A stretch of 47,282 nt of DNA from Acidimicrobiales bacterium (lineage in GTDB: Bacteria > Actinomycetota > Acidimicrobiia > Acidimicrobiales > JACCXE01), in NCBI GenBank assembly GCA_035546775.1, contig DASZWD010000050.1, positions 1 to 47,282 of the forward strand, given 5' to 3'. Shown here piece after piece: positions 9,151 to 17,512 of the stretch. Every line of letters begins with the position of its first letter. Position 1 is the stretch's first letter. The notes below the pieces were generated by a model. The model searched no databases and was not told the origin of the DNA. It saw only the letters and a program-made list of their open reading frames with translations. A program made the position numbers and the translations under genes.

Positions 9151-9603
9151 ATGGCGATCGGCAAGGAAATCGTGTTCGACTTCCCCGACAACAACTGCTT
9201 CGGCTGCAGCCCGACCAACGAGCGCGGCCTGCAGCTGCGGTTCACGCAGGTGAGCCACAGCGGCGTCGCCACGCGCTACACCGCGCCCGCGCACACGTGC
9301 GGCGCCCCGGGGGTCGTGCACGGCGGTGTGCAGGCGGCGCTGCTCGACGAGGCAATCGGCTTCGCCATGCACGCCATGCACGCGTCCAACGGAGAGCTGG
9401 GAGCCGACGAAGCCGGCTGGCAGAACGTCGCCACCATGGAGTTCGACCTGCGCTACCGCCGCCCCGTTCCCGTCGGCATCGAGGTCGGCGTGCGCGCCGA
9501 AGTCATCGGCGCCTACGGCAAGGACTACTACGCCGTCGCCGAGATCACCGGCACCGACGACGAGGTGCTGACCAGCGCGACTGCGAAGTGGCGCCGGGTC
9601 TGA
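9151..9603 (+). CDS. PaaI/4HBT-family hotdog thioesterase
   Basis: 150-aa hotdog-fold protein, probably hydrolysing acyl-CoA thioesters in the cytoplasm. The diagnostic segment G-V-V-H-G-G-V-Q-A-A-L-L-D-E-A-I-G at ~residues 52-68 contains the HGG turn and the acidic residue of the long helix used by the PaaI branch. An N-terminal N-C-F-G-C-S-P motif matches the actinobacterial subgroup that begins with a Cys-x-x-Cys-like element. Full length for the family. Divergent from the lipocalin-like gene and convergent with the gene ending at 9614. Acyl substrate unknown. Confidence 0.85.
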   Translation: MAIGKEIVFDFPDNNCFGCSPTNERGLQLRFTQVSHSGVATRYTAPAHTCGAPGVVHGGVQAALLDEAIGFAMHAMHASNGELGADEAGWQNVATMEFDLRYRRPVPVGIEVGVRAEVIGAYGKDYYAVAEITGTDDEVLTSATAKWRRV

Positions 9604-9613
9604 GCACTGCCCG

Positions 9614-10510
9614 CTACGGCAGCGGCGTCACCGTCGGCACGAAGACGACGCCGTCGGCTTGATCGGCGAGGCGGCAGCGAAGGTCGAGATTGTGCATGTG
9701 GGTGATGGTGCGGTGCTCGGTGTCGCCGTCGACGCGCAGGACGACCGGCGCGCCGTAGCGCGTCAGCAACTCGGCGTTCCAGCTGCCCGGACCGGGCCGC
9801 AGTGCGCCGCCGGGGACGAACGGGCTCGCCGTCGCACCCTCACCGTGCAGGAGCCAGAACGACAGCACGGGACCGCCGATCGACGTCGCCACGTGATGCC
9901 CGATCGAGGGCACCTGACCGCCGCCTGGCCCGGTCATGCCTGGCGCGCTGAGCTTGGCGTCGTTCTTGGCGAGGTGCACGCTGCCGGCCATCAACGCGAC
10001 CTTCTCGCCGGGGTGCGCGGCGAACCACGCGTCGACGCGCGCGTGGATGATGCGCTCGCGTAGCGCCATCGCGTCGGCCAGCGCCTCGTACGTGTCGGCG
10101 GCGTTGGCGGTCGCGAGGTAGTCCTTGTCGTCGAAGCCGATGTCGAAGCCGAACCAGCGCGCGTCAGGCACGTAATCGCGGACGCGCTGCACGAGCCGGG
10201 CGCGGTCACGCTGCATTCGTTGGTCGAGTTCGATCGCCGCCGCGGAGCCCGCCGTCGCCGCCAGGACACCGCTCGTGTACCAGGGCTCGTCACGCACCGG
10301 CCGGTAGTCCCCGGCGTCGAGCCGCGCGCCGATGCGGTGGTCAACCTCTTCGCCGAACCAACGCCAGCCGCGCGCGGCGAGATAGCGGATGCACGCCAGC
10401 CGGAACGGCGACTTCTCGGCGATGCAGTGATCCATCTCGACGAGGTAAGCAACCTGCGCCCGCTCTGCGAGGTCGTCGAAGGGCGCGAACGCCGAGAGGT
10501 CGATCTCCAC
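9614..10510 (-). CDS. Erythromycin-esterase-like (EreA/ChaN-type) putative hydrolase
   Basis: 298-aa soluble protein; start chosen at GTG 10510 (VEIDLSAFAPF), because longer in-frame versions overlap the LLM gene on the other strand. Resemblance to the EreA superfamily is visible in the early E-M-D-H...E-K-S-P-F-R segment, R-Y-L-A-A-R-G-W..F-G-E-E-V, and later R-E-R-I-I...W-F-A-A-H-P-G-E-K-V-A-L-M-A-G-S-V-H-L-A-K-N-D, matching the family's general pattern of paired His/Glu residues with a late H-x-A-K-N-like motif. Real substrate unknown; family members also act on succinoglycan or are uncharacterised. An assignment to macrolide resistance is not supported. The divergent LLM gene starts 18 nt away. 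Confidence 0.5.
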   Translation of the reverse strand: MEIDLSAFAPFDDLAERAQVAYLVEMDHCIAEKSPFRLACIRYLAARGWRWFGEEVDHRIGARLDAGDYRPVRDEPWYTSGVLAATAGSAAAIELDQRMQRDRARLVQRVRDYVPDARWFGFDIGFDDKDYLATANAADTYEALADAMALRERIIHARVDAWFAAHPGEKVALMAGSVHLAKNDAKLSAPGMTGPGGGQVPSIGHHVATSIGGPVLSFWLLHGEGATASPFVPGGALRPGPGSWNAELLTRYGAPVVLRVDGDTEHRTITHMHNLDLRCRLADQADGVVFVPTVTPLP

Positions 10511-10528
10511 AGGGGTTACTTTGCCGTA

Positions 10529-11380
10529 ATGCGCATTGGACTGACCGGCGGAGGCAGCAGTGCCGACCGCATCGTCGAGCAGGCACAGCAGGCCGAGGCC
10601 GACGGGTTCAGCCATCTGTGGTTCCCGAGCGCCGTGCTGGGCGACCCACTGGCGCCGATGGCCCTGGCGGGCAAGGCGACCACGTCGATCGAACTCGGCA
10701 CCTCCGTCCTCGTAACCTACGCCTGCCACCCGATCCTCCAGGCCAACCGCGCCTTGTCGACGGCGGCGACCATGGACCGGCCGGGGCTCACCCTCGGCGT
10801 CGGTCCGTCGCACAAGCCCGTTGTCGAGGACTACCTCGGCTTGTCGTACGAGGGTGTCGGCGCGCACACCGAGACCTACGCCAAGACCGTCGGCGCCCTC
10901 CTCAAGGACAAGCCGGTGACCTTCATGCTCTCGGCGCTGGCGCCGCGGCTGCTGCGCGTTGCCGGCGAGCACGCCGACGGCACCATTCTGTGGATGGCCA
11001 ACGCCAAGGCGGTGGCGTCCCACGTCGCGCCGCGCATCACCAAGGCGGCGGCCAACGCCGGCCGACCGGCGCCGCGCATCGTGGCGGGCCTGCCCGTTGC
11101 CGTGTGCGACGACGCCGCCGAAGGTCGTGCGCAGGCAGCGAAGGACTTCGCCAACTACGGCGAGTTGCCGAATTACCGCCGCATCCTCGACATCGGCGGC
11201 GCCGCCGAACCGGCCGACGCCGCCATCGTCGGCGACGAAGCATCGGTCACCGCGCAGATCACGGCGCTGTTCGAGGCCGGCGCCACCGACGTGTGGTGCG
11301 CGCCTTTCGTGGTCGGCGAGGCCAGAAGCGCGTCGCGCCGGCGCACGCGCGACCTCCTGAACGAACTGGCGGGCGCGTAG
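10529..11380 (+). CDS. F420-dependent LLM-class oxidoreductase
   Basis: 283-aa luciferase-like monooxygenase-fold protein, likely using coenzyme F420 or a flavin. Seen: M-R-I-G-L-T-G-G-G N-terminal strand, G-F-S-H-L-W-F-P-S, I-E-L-G-T-S-V-L-V-T-Y.CHP..LA..ALST-type second strand, L-T-L-G-V-G-P-S-H-K, and the late segment with G-D-E-A-S-V-T-A-Q-I. These are the standard TIM-barrel landmarks of the actinobacterial F420 group (TIGR03564-like). Start ATG at 10529; the in-frame extension to 10220 overlaps the divergent gene. Substrate unknown. A 17-bp palindrome lies 20 nt past its stop. Confidence 0.85.
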   Translation: MRIGLTGGGSSADRIVEQAQQAEADGFSHLWFPSAVLGDPLAPMALAGKATTSIELGTSVLVTYACHPILQANRALSTAATMDRPGLTLGVGPSHKPVVEDYLGLSYEGVGAHTETYAKTVGALLKDKPVTFMLSALAPRLLRVAGEHADGTILWMANAKAVASHVAPRITKAAANAGRPAPRIVAGLPVAVCDDAAEGRAQAAKDFANYGELPNYRRILDIGGAAEPADAAIVGDEASVTAQITALFEAGATDVWCAPFVVGEARSASRRRTRDLLNELAGA

Positions 11381-11400
11381 CCCGACGTTTTCCCAGCATC

Positions 11401-11417
11401 AGTCCACAGTGTGGACT
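11401..11417. promoter_or_regulatory. Perfect 17-bp palindrome (operator or short terminator)
   Basis: AGTCCACA, central G, TGTGGACT: 8-bp arms with a single-base centre, 20 nt after the stop at 11380. No T-run follows. The rest of the 286-bp gap 11381-11666 shows no convincing gene in either strand and presumably holds the promoter of the secreted propeller protein. Confidence 0.35.
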
Positions 11418-11666
11418 CTTCCCCAGTTTCGCGACGCGACGACCCGAACGGGTACAGCGCGACAAGCGCCGCTGAGCCGAACTCCTCGGCGGATTTGGCT
11501 CCAACCCTCAGTAACCCGGATCCGATCGTCGTGAAGGTGGAGATTCACGCGGCGCGCGGGGAACCGACGACTTCGTTCGGATCGCGTTCCTGCGGGGACG
11601 TCTCGACCGAACCGACGCCACGAAGGTAGTCCTCAACTCGTTGGGTTTCTCCGCCGATAGGCGGAC

Positions 11667-12902
11667 GTGCGCCTTCTGCTTCGCCGCGTCAACCGCGGCC
11701 TGTGCGTTGCCGGAGTCGTCGCCGCGGTCGGCGCCGCGACGTTCGGGTTGCCGGCGGGCGCGGCACAACCAGGCGGCAACGGAGAGATCGTCTTCACGCG
11801 GCGGATGCCTGACTACCGATACGAGCTGTTCGCCGTAAACCCGGACGGCACCGGCCTCCACCCGCTCACGCAGGCGCCGGAGCAAGCAGCGTTCCCCAGT
11901 TTCTTCGCCGCCGGTTCGAAGATCGCCTACTCCGGCGACCTCGCTGCCACGATGAACCCCGATGGATCGGGGAAGCAGGCACTACCGGGCATCGCTCCCC
12001 GGCTCTACTTGCGCGTATCGCCCGACGGCACGCACTTCATGTACGAGGCCGGCGACGACTCAAACGCGAAGATCGAAACGGTCAACTTCGACGGCTCGGG
12101 AACCCACCGCCTGTTCCCCGACAGCGGCGAGGGCGAATGGTTTCCGACGTGGGCACCCGACAGCCGTCGCATCGCCTACATCAGGATCCCGAGCAGCGGA
12201 CGTCGCGAAGTGTGGGTCACCGACAGCGACGGCGCGAACGCACACTTCGTCGCCGCACTTCCTCCGTTCTCCGGGTCCAGTCCACCGTCGTTCTCGCCCG
12301 ACGGGCATCGCATCGCGTTCGCGGGCACCGAGTATCTCGGTGACGGCGTCTATCAGCCACACCTCTTCCTCGTGGGCGACGCCGGCGGCGAGGTCACGGA
12401 CGTTCCCGTAACACTGCCCGCGACCGGTTTCGGGTCGCCCAGCTTTTCGCCCGACGGACAGCGGCTGGTGTTTGCGGCGAGTGGCGCAAGCCCCGGCCTG
12501 TACAGCGTGGCTATCGACGGTACGAATCTCATCCAGCTGACCTCTGGTTCCGATGATGATGACCCGCAGTGGCAGCCGCTGACCGCCGCGAACCTTCCGA
12601 CAACGACCACCACCACGACCTCGACGACCTCGACGACAGTGCTGAGCAATGCCGCGCCGAAGCCGATCATCACGCTGGCGACGAGCGGCCGAACGCTGCA
12701 AGTCAGTGGCGCCCGCTCGACTGATCCCGACGGCACGGTCGCGTCCTACCAATGGCTGTGGGGCGACAAAGCAGGCGGCACCGCTCGGACGAAGTCGGCG
12801 ACGCACACATACGCCTACGCCGGCACCTACCGCGTGGTGCTCACGGTCACCGACGACGACGGCGCAACGGCCTCGACCGAGACCTGGGTGCACGTCAACT
12901 AG
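11667..12902 (+). CDS. Secreted TolB-like beta-propeller protein with C-terminal PKD domain
   Basis: 411-aa exported protein starting at GTG 11667. Residues 1-33 form a signal peptide (R-rich, then V/A/G, A-G-A-A). Residues ~40-305 contain repeated PD40/WD40-like blades (W-A-P-D-S-R-R-I-A-Y, F-S-P-D-G-H-R-I-A-F, F-S-P-D-G-Q-R-L-V-F), i.e. a TolB-type propeller. A Thr/Ser linker (~T-T-T repeats, residues ~310-328) leads to a PKD/Ig-like domain at the end (S-T-D-P-D-G-T...Y-Q-W-L-W-G-D...H-T-Y-A-Y-A-G-T-Y-R-V-V-L-T-V). Likely an extracellular binding or scaffold protein; no catalytic residues are recognised. Stands alone between two palindromic elements. Confidence 0.8.
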   Translation: MRLLLRRVNRGLCVAGVVAAVGAATFGLPAGAAQPGGNGEIVFTRRMPDYRYELFAVNPDGTGLHPLTQAPEQAAFPSFFAAGSKIAYSGDLAATMNPDGSGKQALPGIAPRLYLRVSPDGTHFMYEAGDDSNAKIETVNFDGSGTHRLFPDSGEGEWFPTWAPDSRRIAYIRIPSSGRREVWVTDSDGANAHFVAALPPFSGSSPPSFSPDGHRIAFAGTEYLGDGVYQPHLFLVGDAGGEVTDVPVTLPATGFGSPSFSPDGQRLVFAASGASPGLYSVAIDGTNLIQLTSGSDDDDPQWQPLTAANLPTTTTTTTSTTSTTVLSNAAPKPIITLATSGRTLQVSGARSTDPDGTVASYQWLWGDKAGGTARTKSATHTYAYAGTYRVVLTVTDDDGATASTETWVHVN

Positions 12903-12935
12903 CGCGCCGGCGGGTCAGCCAATGCTTGCCCGACG

Positions 12936-12985
12936 GACTTTGTGTATCGGAGCGCGCACCGTCGCGCATTCAGATACACAAAGTC
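12936..12985. terminator. Long perfect inverted repeat after the propeller gene
   Basis: 13-bp perfect arms GACTTTGTGTATC (12936-12948) and its complement (12973-12985) around a 24-nt loop that contains GC-rich self-pairing. Lies 34 nt after a stop and 45 nt before the next ATG. Probably a terminator or stable RNA stem; no U-tract is present. Shares a TTGTGT core with two other intergenic stems. Confidence 0.55.
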
Positions 12986-13029
12986 GGCACCGGCTCACAT
13001 TGCCGGGTATCGCGGTAGCGTCCGCGGCG

Positions 13030-13686
13030 ATGGCGCCGCGCAGTTTTCTCCTGACCGACGAACTCCACGCCTACCTGCTGGCGCATATGGCGCCGCTCGA
13101 CGAGGTCGCGCAGTCGCTCATCGACGCGACCGTCGCCCTCGGTGGCGTGAGCGGCATGCAGATCGCACCCGACCAGGGCGCGTTCCTGGCGCTGTTGGTG
13201 AAGCTGACGGGCGCGCGCCGGTGCATCGAAGTCGGCACGTTCACCGGCTACTCCGCACTGTGCGTGGCCCGCGCGCTACCCGGCGACGGCACGCTGCTGT
13301 GCTGCGACGTCAGCGACGAGTGGACGCGCATCGGGCGCGAGCACTGGGCACGCGCCGGCGTCGATCACAAGATCGACCTGCGGATCGCGCCCGCGGTCGA
13401 CACGCTGCGGGCGCTCCCCCGCGACGAGCAGTTCGACTTCGCGTTCGTCGACGCCGACAAGCCGAACTACGTCAACTACATAGAGGAAATCGTGCCGCGA
13501 TTGCGGTCGAATGGCGTGTTGCTCGTGGACAACGTGTTGTGGGGCGGTGCGGTGATCGACGCCAGCAACACCGACGACAACACCGTCGCCATTCGCCGCA
13601 CCAACGATTTCGTGGCCGCCCACCCCAATCTCGAGTCCGTCATCCTGCCGGTGGCCGACGGGCTCACGATCGCCCGCAAGCGGTAG
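13030..13686 (+). CDS. Class I SAM-dependent O-methyltransferase (caffeoyl-CoA OMT type)
   Basis: 218-aa methyltransferase that would transfer a methyl group from SAM to a catechol-type hydroxyl. Visible motifs: Q-I-A-P-D-Q-G-A-F-L-A-L-L-V-K leading to motif I I-E-V-G-T-F-T-G-Y-S-A, motif with C-C-D-V-S-D-E-W, F-D-F-A-F-V-D-A-D-K-P-N-Y (metal-binding Asp and the conserved D-A-D-K-x-N-Y), and L-L-V-D-N-V-L-W-G-G. All are typical of the bacterial COMT/CCoAOMT family (Methyltransf_3). Full length. Start ATG at 13030. The downstream ATPase gene begins 9 nt after its stop, so they may share a transcript. Substrate unknown. Confidence 0.9.
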   Translation: MAPRSFLLTDELHAYLLAHMAPLDEVAQSLIDATVALGGVSGMQIAPDQGAFLALLVKLTGARRCIEVGTFTGYSALCVARALPGDGTLLCCDVSDEWTRIGREHWARAGVDHKIDLRIAPAVDTLRALPRDEQFDFAFVDADKPNYVNYIEEIVPRLRSNGVLLVDNVLWGGAVIDASNTDDNTVAIRRTNDFVAAHPNLESVILPVADGLTIARKR

Positions 13687-13695
13687 CGCACGACC

Positions 13696-16674
13696 GTGCG
13701 CGAGGCCCTGCTGCACGAGCTGCGGTCGGTGGCCGACGCCGCGGCCCGCGGCACCGGCGCGATCGTGCTGCTCACCGGCGAAGCCGGCATCGGCAAGACG
13801 AACGTCACGCGCGCGGCGACGCGCGCGCTCGGTGAGGGGTGGCGCGTCACGTATGGCAACTGCGTCGCCGACCGCAGCGCGCCGCCGTTCTGGCCGTGGC
13901 TCGAGTTGGTGACGGCGCCCGATACCGACGCCTCGGTCGACGAAGTGTTCGGCTCGGCCGCCGCGGGCGCCGAGCGCTTTGCCCAGCTCAACCGCATGCG
14001 CGACGAAATCCTGGCGGCGGCGCGACAACGACCCCTCCTCCACGTGATCGAGGATCTCCAGTGGGCCGACGTGGCCTCGCTGCGATTGCTCGCCCACGTG
14101 GGCACCGTCGTCGACACCGCGCCGCTGCTCGTCCTGGCGACGCTGCGCACCGGTGAACCGATCGCCAACGCGCTCGACGACGCCCTCGAGGACGTGCGCC
14201 GCTCGGCCGAGGTGCGCCCCGTCCCCCCACTCGACCACGACGACGTCGCCGCTCTGCTGCACGCCGCCAACGTCGACGCCGCGGCCGACCTCGTGGGCCT
14301 CGTGTGCGAACGGACCGGCGGCAACGCGCTGTACGTCACCGAGCTGGTGCGCTCGGTGCGGGCTGATCAGCACGACGACCGCCTGCGCGAGCAACTCAGC
14401 GGCAACGTGCCGACCCGCGTGTCCGAACTGATCGCCCGTCGCCTCGACCGGCTGCCGGCGCCGGTGGCCGACCTCGTAGTGCACGCCAGCGTGCTCGGCA
14501 GCGCGGGCGACACGCGCGCGCTGGCGGAGACGCACGGCGTGTCGGTCGACGACGCCCTCGACCTGCTCGAACAGGCACGCGCCGCCCGCCTCGTCGAGAC
14601 GGCTACCGGCGCCCGCTGGCAGTTCCGGCACGCGCTCGTGCGCGACGCCGTGTACAGCACACTGACGGCCGCGGAGCGCGCCCGGCTGCACGCCGGCGCA
14701 TTGCAGGCGGCGCTCACCCACGACACCGCGCCACCGGCGTTGCTCGCCCATCACGCGTTCGCCGCCGTCCCGCTGGTCGAGCCACTCCGCGCCGCCGAAC
14801 TCGCGGTGCGCGCCGGCGAAGCGGCGCGGGCCCACCACGCCCACGAGGAGGCGCTGCGCTGGTTCGACCTGGCGCTCGACTCCACCGGCGACGCCGGCAA
14901 CCCAGCGCGCCCCGAGTGGCTCGTTCTCGCCGGCGAGGCGCGCCGGCACATCGGCGACGTGACGACCGCGCAACAACGCTTCCTCGCAGCGGCCGAGACC
15001 ACCGACGACCCCGGGCTACTGGCGCGGGCTGCGCTCGGTTACGCCGACCCGGGCGCCGATCTCGGCATCGCCTACCGGAGCAGCGACCCGATGACCGCAG
15101 ACCTGCTCGACCGCGCCCTCGCCGCGCAGCCGGCGGGGGCCGACTCGGTGATGCGCGTGCGCCTCCAGTCGCGCCTCGCGGCTGAGCTGTACTTCTCCCA
15201 CGACCGCGCCCGCGGCCAGTCGCTCATCGCCGACGCCTTGGCCGGCGCCCGTCGCCTCGGCGACCAGCGGGCCATGGTCATCGCCGGCGCGGTCAACCAC
15301 GACGCCTTCGTCGTCGGGCAGCGCCCGCTCGACGAGCAGCTACAGGGCTCCGCCGACCTGTTGGCCCTGGCGCGCGCGTCCGGCTCTCCCCTCGCCGTGC
15401 TCACCGCCCATCGCGCCCGCGTGTTCGACCACTTGGCCGCGGGCGACATCGCCGGCGTCGACGCGGAGATCCTCGAGTTCCGTCGCGTGCTCGGGACCTA
15501 CGGCGACGCGCCGGCGCTGGCGTGGTGGCCGGCGCTGTGGTCGGCGATGCGCACGCTGCTCCAGGGCCCGCTCGAAGACGCGGAGTCGCGTGCCACCGCC
15601 GCGTTCGAGATCGGCCGTGTGTCGTCGCCTACCAACTCGTTCACCAACCTGTCGTTCCAGCTGTTCTTCCTGCGCCGCCAGCAAGGCCGCTTCGCGGAGG
15701 TCGAGCAGGCGACGCGCGACTTCGTAGCGTCGAACCCCGACATCCCCGCTGTACGCGTTGCGCTCATCTTTCTCTTGGCCGAGATCGGGCGGCTCGACGA
15801 GGCCCGCACCATGCTCGGCGCCATCGACGACAAGGCGCTCCTGGCGCTGCACGACCGCAATTGGCCCGCCTCGTGGTTTCAGCTGGCCCGCGCCGCCGAG
15901 TGCACCGGCAGCCGCGAGCTGGCGCGCACGTTGCTCGACACCGCGCCGAGCGAGCGCTGCGTGATGGTCTCGTTGGCCACGGTTTGCCTCGGAGCGACCG
16001 ACCGCGCCCGCGCCTGGCTGCACGCCACGCTCGGCGAGGCCGACAATGCGAGCGAGCTTCATGCGGCGGCCGACGCCCTCGACGCGCAACTCGGTGCCCG
16101 CGGGTGGTTGCAGGCGCCGCCCTCGCCGCGGCCACAACCAGCGGCCGCCGTCTTCCTCCGGCAAGGGGCCGCGTGGGAGGTGACGTTCGGCGCCTCCACG
16201 ACGCGTCTGGTGCACTCGCGCGGTCTGGTCGACCTTGCTGTGCTGTTGCAGCGCCCCAACGAGGCCGTCTCGGTGCTCGAGTTATTGGGCGACGGCGCCG
16301 ACGCCACGTCGAGCCGCGGCCCCGCCGCCCTCGACGACCGCGCCAGGCGCGAGATCCGCGACCGCATGCACGCCCTCGACGCCGCCATCGCGGATGCCGA
16401 GTCGGCGGACGACGGCGAGCGTGCCGCGCTGGCACGCGAGGAACTGCAACAGCTCGCCGAGCACGTGGCGCGCGACCTCGGCCTCGGCGGGCGCGCCCGG
16501 CGCGTCGACGACCCCGTCGAGCGGGCGCGCAAGACGGTGTCGACCCGCATCCGCCGGGCCATAGCGACAGTGAAGGCGGCGCACCCCGACCTGGGTCGCC
16601 ACCTCGAGCGCTCCGTCGACACCGGAACGTGGTGCGCCTACCGGCCCGCCGAGCCCATCCGCTGGACCACGTAG
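13696..16674 (+). CDS. Large AAA_16/NACHT-like ATPase regulator
   Basis: 992-aa cytoplasmic STAND-type ATPase starting at GTG 13696. N-terminal P-loop G-E-A-G-I-G-K-T at ~residues 30-37, Walker B-like L-H-V-I-E-D-L-Q-W-A-D at ~115-125, then a helical tetratricopeptide-like middle region (~350-780). The C-terminal ~190 residues match a wing-like domain seen in actinobacterial AAA_16 regulators (W-E-V-T-F-G...R-L-V-H-S-R-G-L-V-D-L-A-V-L-L-Q-R-P, then R-K-T-V-S-T-R-I-R-R-A-I and P-D-L-G-R-H-L-E-R-S-V-D-T-G). No LuxR helix-turn-helix was recognised at the C-terminus, unlike classic MalT/LuxR-type members. The likely role is signal-dependent regulation; target unknown. Confidence 0.75.
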   Translation: MREALLHELRSVADAAARGTGAIVLLTGEAGIGKTNVTRAATRALGEGWRVTYGNCVADRSAPPFWPWLELVTAPDTDASVDEVFGSAAAGAERFAQLNRMRDEILAAARQRPLLHVIEDLQWADVASLRLLAHVGTVVDTAPLLVLATLRTGEPIANALDDALEDVRRSAEVRPVPPLDHDDVAALLHAANVDAAADLVGLVCERTGGNALYVTELVRSVRADQHDDRLREQLSGNVPTRVSELIARRLDRLPAPVADLVVHASVLGSAGDTRALAETHGVSVDDALDLLEQARAARLVETATGARWQFRHALVRDAVYSTLTAAERARLHAGALQAALTHDTAPPALLAHHAFAAVPLVEPLRAAELAVRAGEAARAHHAHEEALRWFDLALDSTGDAGNPARPEWLVLAGEARRHIGDVTTAQQRFLAAAETTDDPGLLARAALGYADPGADLGIAYRSSDPMTADLLDRALAAQPAGADSVMRVRLQSRLAAELYFSHDRARGQSLIADALAGARRLGDQRAMVIAGAVNHDAFVVGQRPLDEQLQGSADLLALARASGSPLAVLTAHRARVFDHLAAGDIAGVDAEILEFRRVLGTYGDAPALAWWPALWSAMRTLLQGPLEDAESRATAAFEIGRVSSPTNSFTNLSFQLFFLRRQQGRFAEVEQATRDFVASNPDIPAVRVALIFLLAEIGRLDEARTMLGAIDDKALLALHDRNWPASWFQLARAAECTGSRELARTLLDTAPSERCVMVSLATVCLGATDRARAWLHATLGEADNASELHAAADALDAQLGARGWLQAPPSPRPQPAAAVFLRQGAAWEVTFGASTTRLVHSRGLVDLAVLLQRPNEAVSVLELLGDGADATSSRGPAALDDRARREIRDRMHALDAAIADAESADDGERAALAREELQQLAEHVARDLGLGGRARRVDDPVERARKTVSTRIRRAIATVKAAHPDLGRHLERSVDTGTWCAYRPAEPIRWTT

Positions 16675-16688
16675 AGCAGAAATTTCGC

Positions 16689-16707
16689 CGTGTCGCGTCG
16701 CGACACG
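16689..16707. terminator. 19-bp perfect palindrome after the ATPase gene
   Basis: CGTGTCGCG, T, CGCGACACG between the ATPase stop (16674) and the next start (16730). Could be a short GC-rich terminator stem or an operator for the downstream gene. No T-run. Confidence 0.35.
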
Positions 16708-16729
16708 CACTGTCGCGCCTTTCTCCACG

Positions 16730-17452
16730 ATGGACGTGGACGAGAGGCGCCTCGGTGAACTGGTCGAACGCTTCGCCGACGACGTCGCGGCGGCCACGCG
16801 TGCCGCCACCGTCGTGGCCGGGGATCGCCTCGGCCTGTACCGCGCCCTCGCCTATCTCGGCCCGTCCGATGCCACGGACCTGGCCCCCTTCGCCGGCGGC
16901 GACGTGCACTTCGTGCAGGAGTGGCTCGACGCGCAGTGTGCAGCCGGCTACTGCCACTTCAGCGCGCTGACGCACCGCTACTGGCTGAGCCCCGAGCAAG
17001 AGGCCGTGCTGGCCGACACCGCCAGCCCGACGTTCATGGTCCCGGCGATGACCCTCGCCCACCTGCGCTTCACCCACCAGACAATCAAGGAGACAGCAAT
17101 GCCCGGAGTGGAATACAACGACTTCAGCCAGCCCGACGAAGTCCGCTCGCCCGACAAGACGACCGTCGAGATCGTCAAGATCGGCGGCGGCGAGATCGGC
17201 CGCTACACCTTCCAGCCCGGCTGGCGCTGGTCGGAGTGCATCAAGCCGGTCGCCGGCACCGACTCGTGCCAGGTCGAGCACGTCGGCTACTGCCTGTCGG
17301 GCGCCATCCACGTCAAGCACGACGACGGCACCGAGGCCGACGTGAAGGCGGGCGACGTCTATCGCATCGCGCCGGGTCACGACGCGTGGGTCGACGGCCC
17401 CCAACCGATGGTGACCGTCGAGTTCCAGGGCGCCGCGGGTTACGCGAAGTAG
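16730..17452 (+). CDS. Cupin protein joined in frame to a methyltransferase N-terminal domain
   Basis: 240-aa open frame in two unlike parts. Residues 1-~115 match the N-terminal winged-helix dimerisation domain of Rv2258c-like SAM methyltransferases (V-A-G-D-R-L-G-L-Y-R-A-L-A, V-Q-E-W-L-D-A-Q-C-A-A-G-Y, L-S-P-E-Q-E-A-V-L-A-D), but the SAM-binding Rossmann domain is absent. Residues 124-240 are a complete small cupin (E-I-G-R-Y-T-F-Q-P-G-W-R-W-S-E-C, V-E-H-V-G-Y-C-L-S-G, D-V-Y-R-I-A-P-G-H-D-A-W). The cupin has its own ATG at 17099 with an AAGGAG 6 nt upstream, so it may be translated alone and the first part may be a truncated remnant. Downstream is an OsmC gene. Confidence 0.7.
   Translation: MDVDERRLGELVERFADDVAAATRAATVVAGDRLGLYRALAYLGPSDATDLAPFAGGDVHFVQEWLDAQCAAGYCHFSALTHRYWLSPEQEAVLADTASPTFMVPAMTLAHLRFTHQTIKETAMPGVEYNDFSQPDEVRSPDKTTVEIVKIGGGEIGRYTFQPGWRWSECIKPVAGTDSCQVEHVGYCLSGAIHVKHDDGTEADVKAGDVYRIAPGHDAWVDGPQPMVTVEFQGAAGYAK
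17087..17101 (+). promoter_or_regulatory. Internal Shine-Dalgarno and ATG for the cupin part
   Basis: AAGGAG at 17087-17092, six bases, then ATG at 17099, exactly where the cupin homology begins. This is a better initiation site than that of the upstream ATG at 16730 and supports a separate cupin product of 117 aa. Confidence 0.6.
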
Positions 17453-17512
17453 CGCAGGCGTAACGCGCCCAACCAGTTTCAAGACCGACATTCACAAGAG
17501 GGAGGAACCCAA

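Noticed and set aside
9614-10510. Macrolide-resistance gene based on EreA likeness
   Set aside because: Only general fold motifs match; the superfamily is broad and most members are not resistance enzymes.
9614-11023. Long version (469 codons) of the Ere-like gene
   Set aside because: The extra N-terminus is antisense to the LLM oxidoreductase and has no homology; GTG 10510 chosen.
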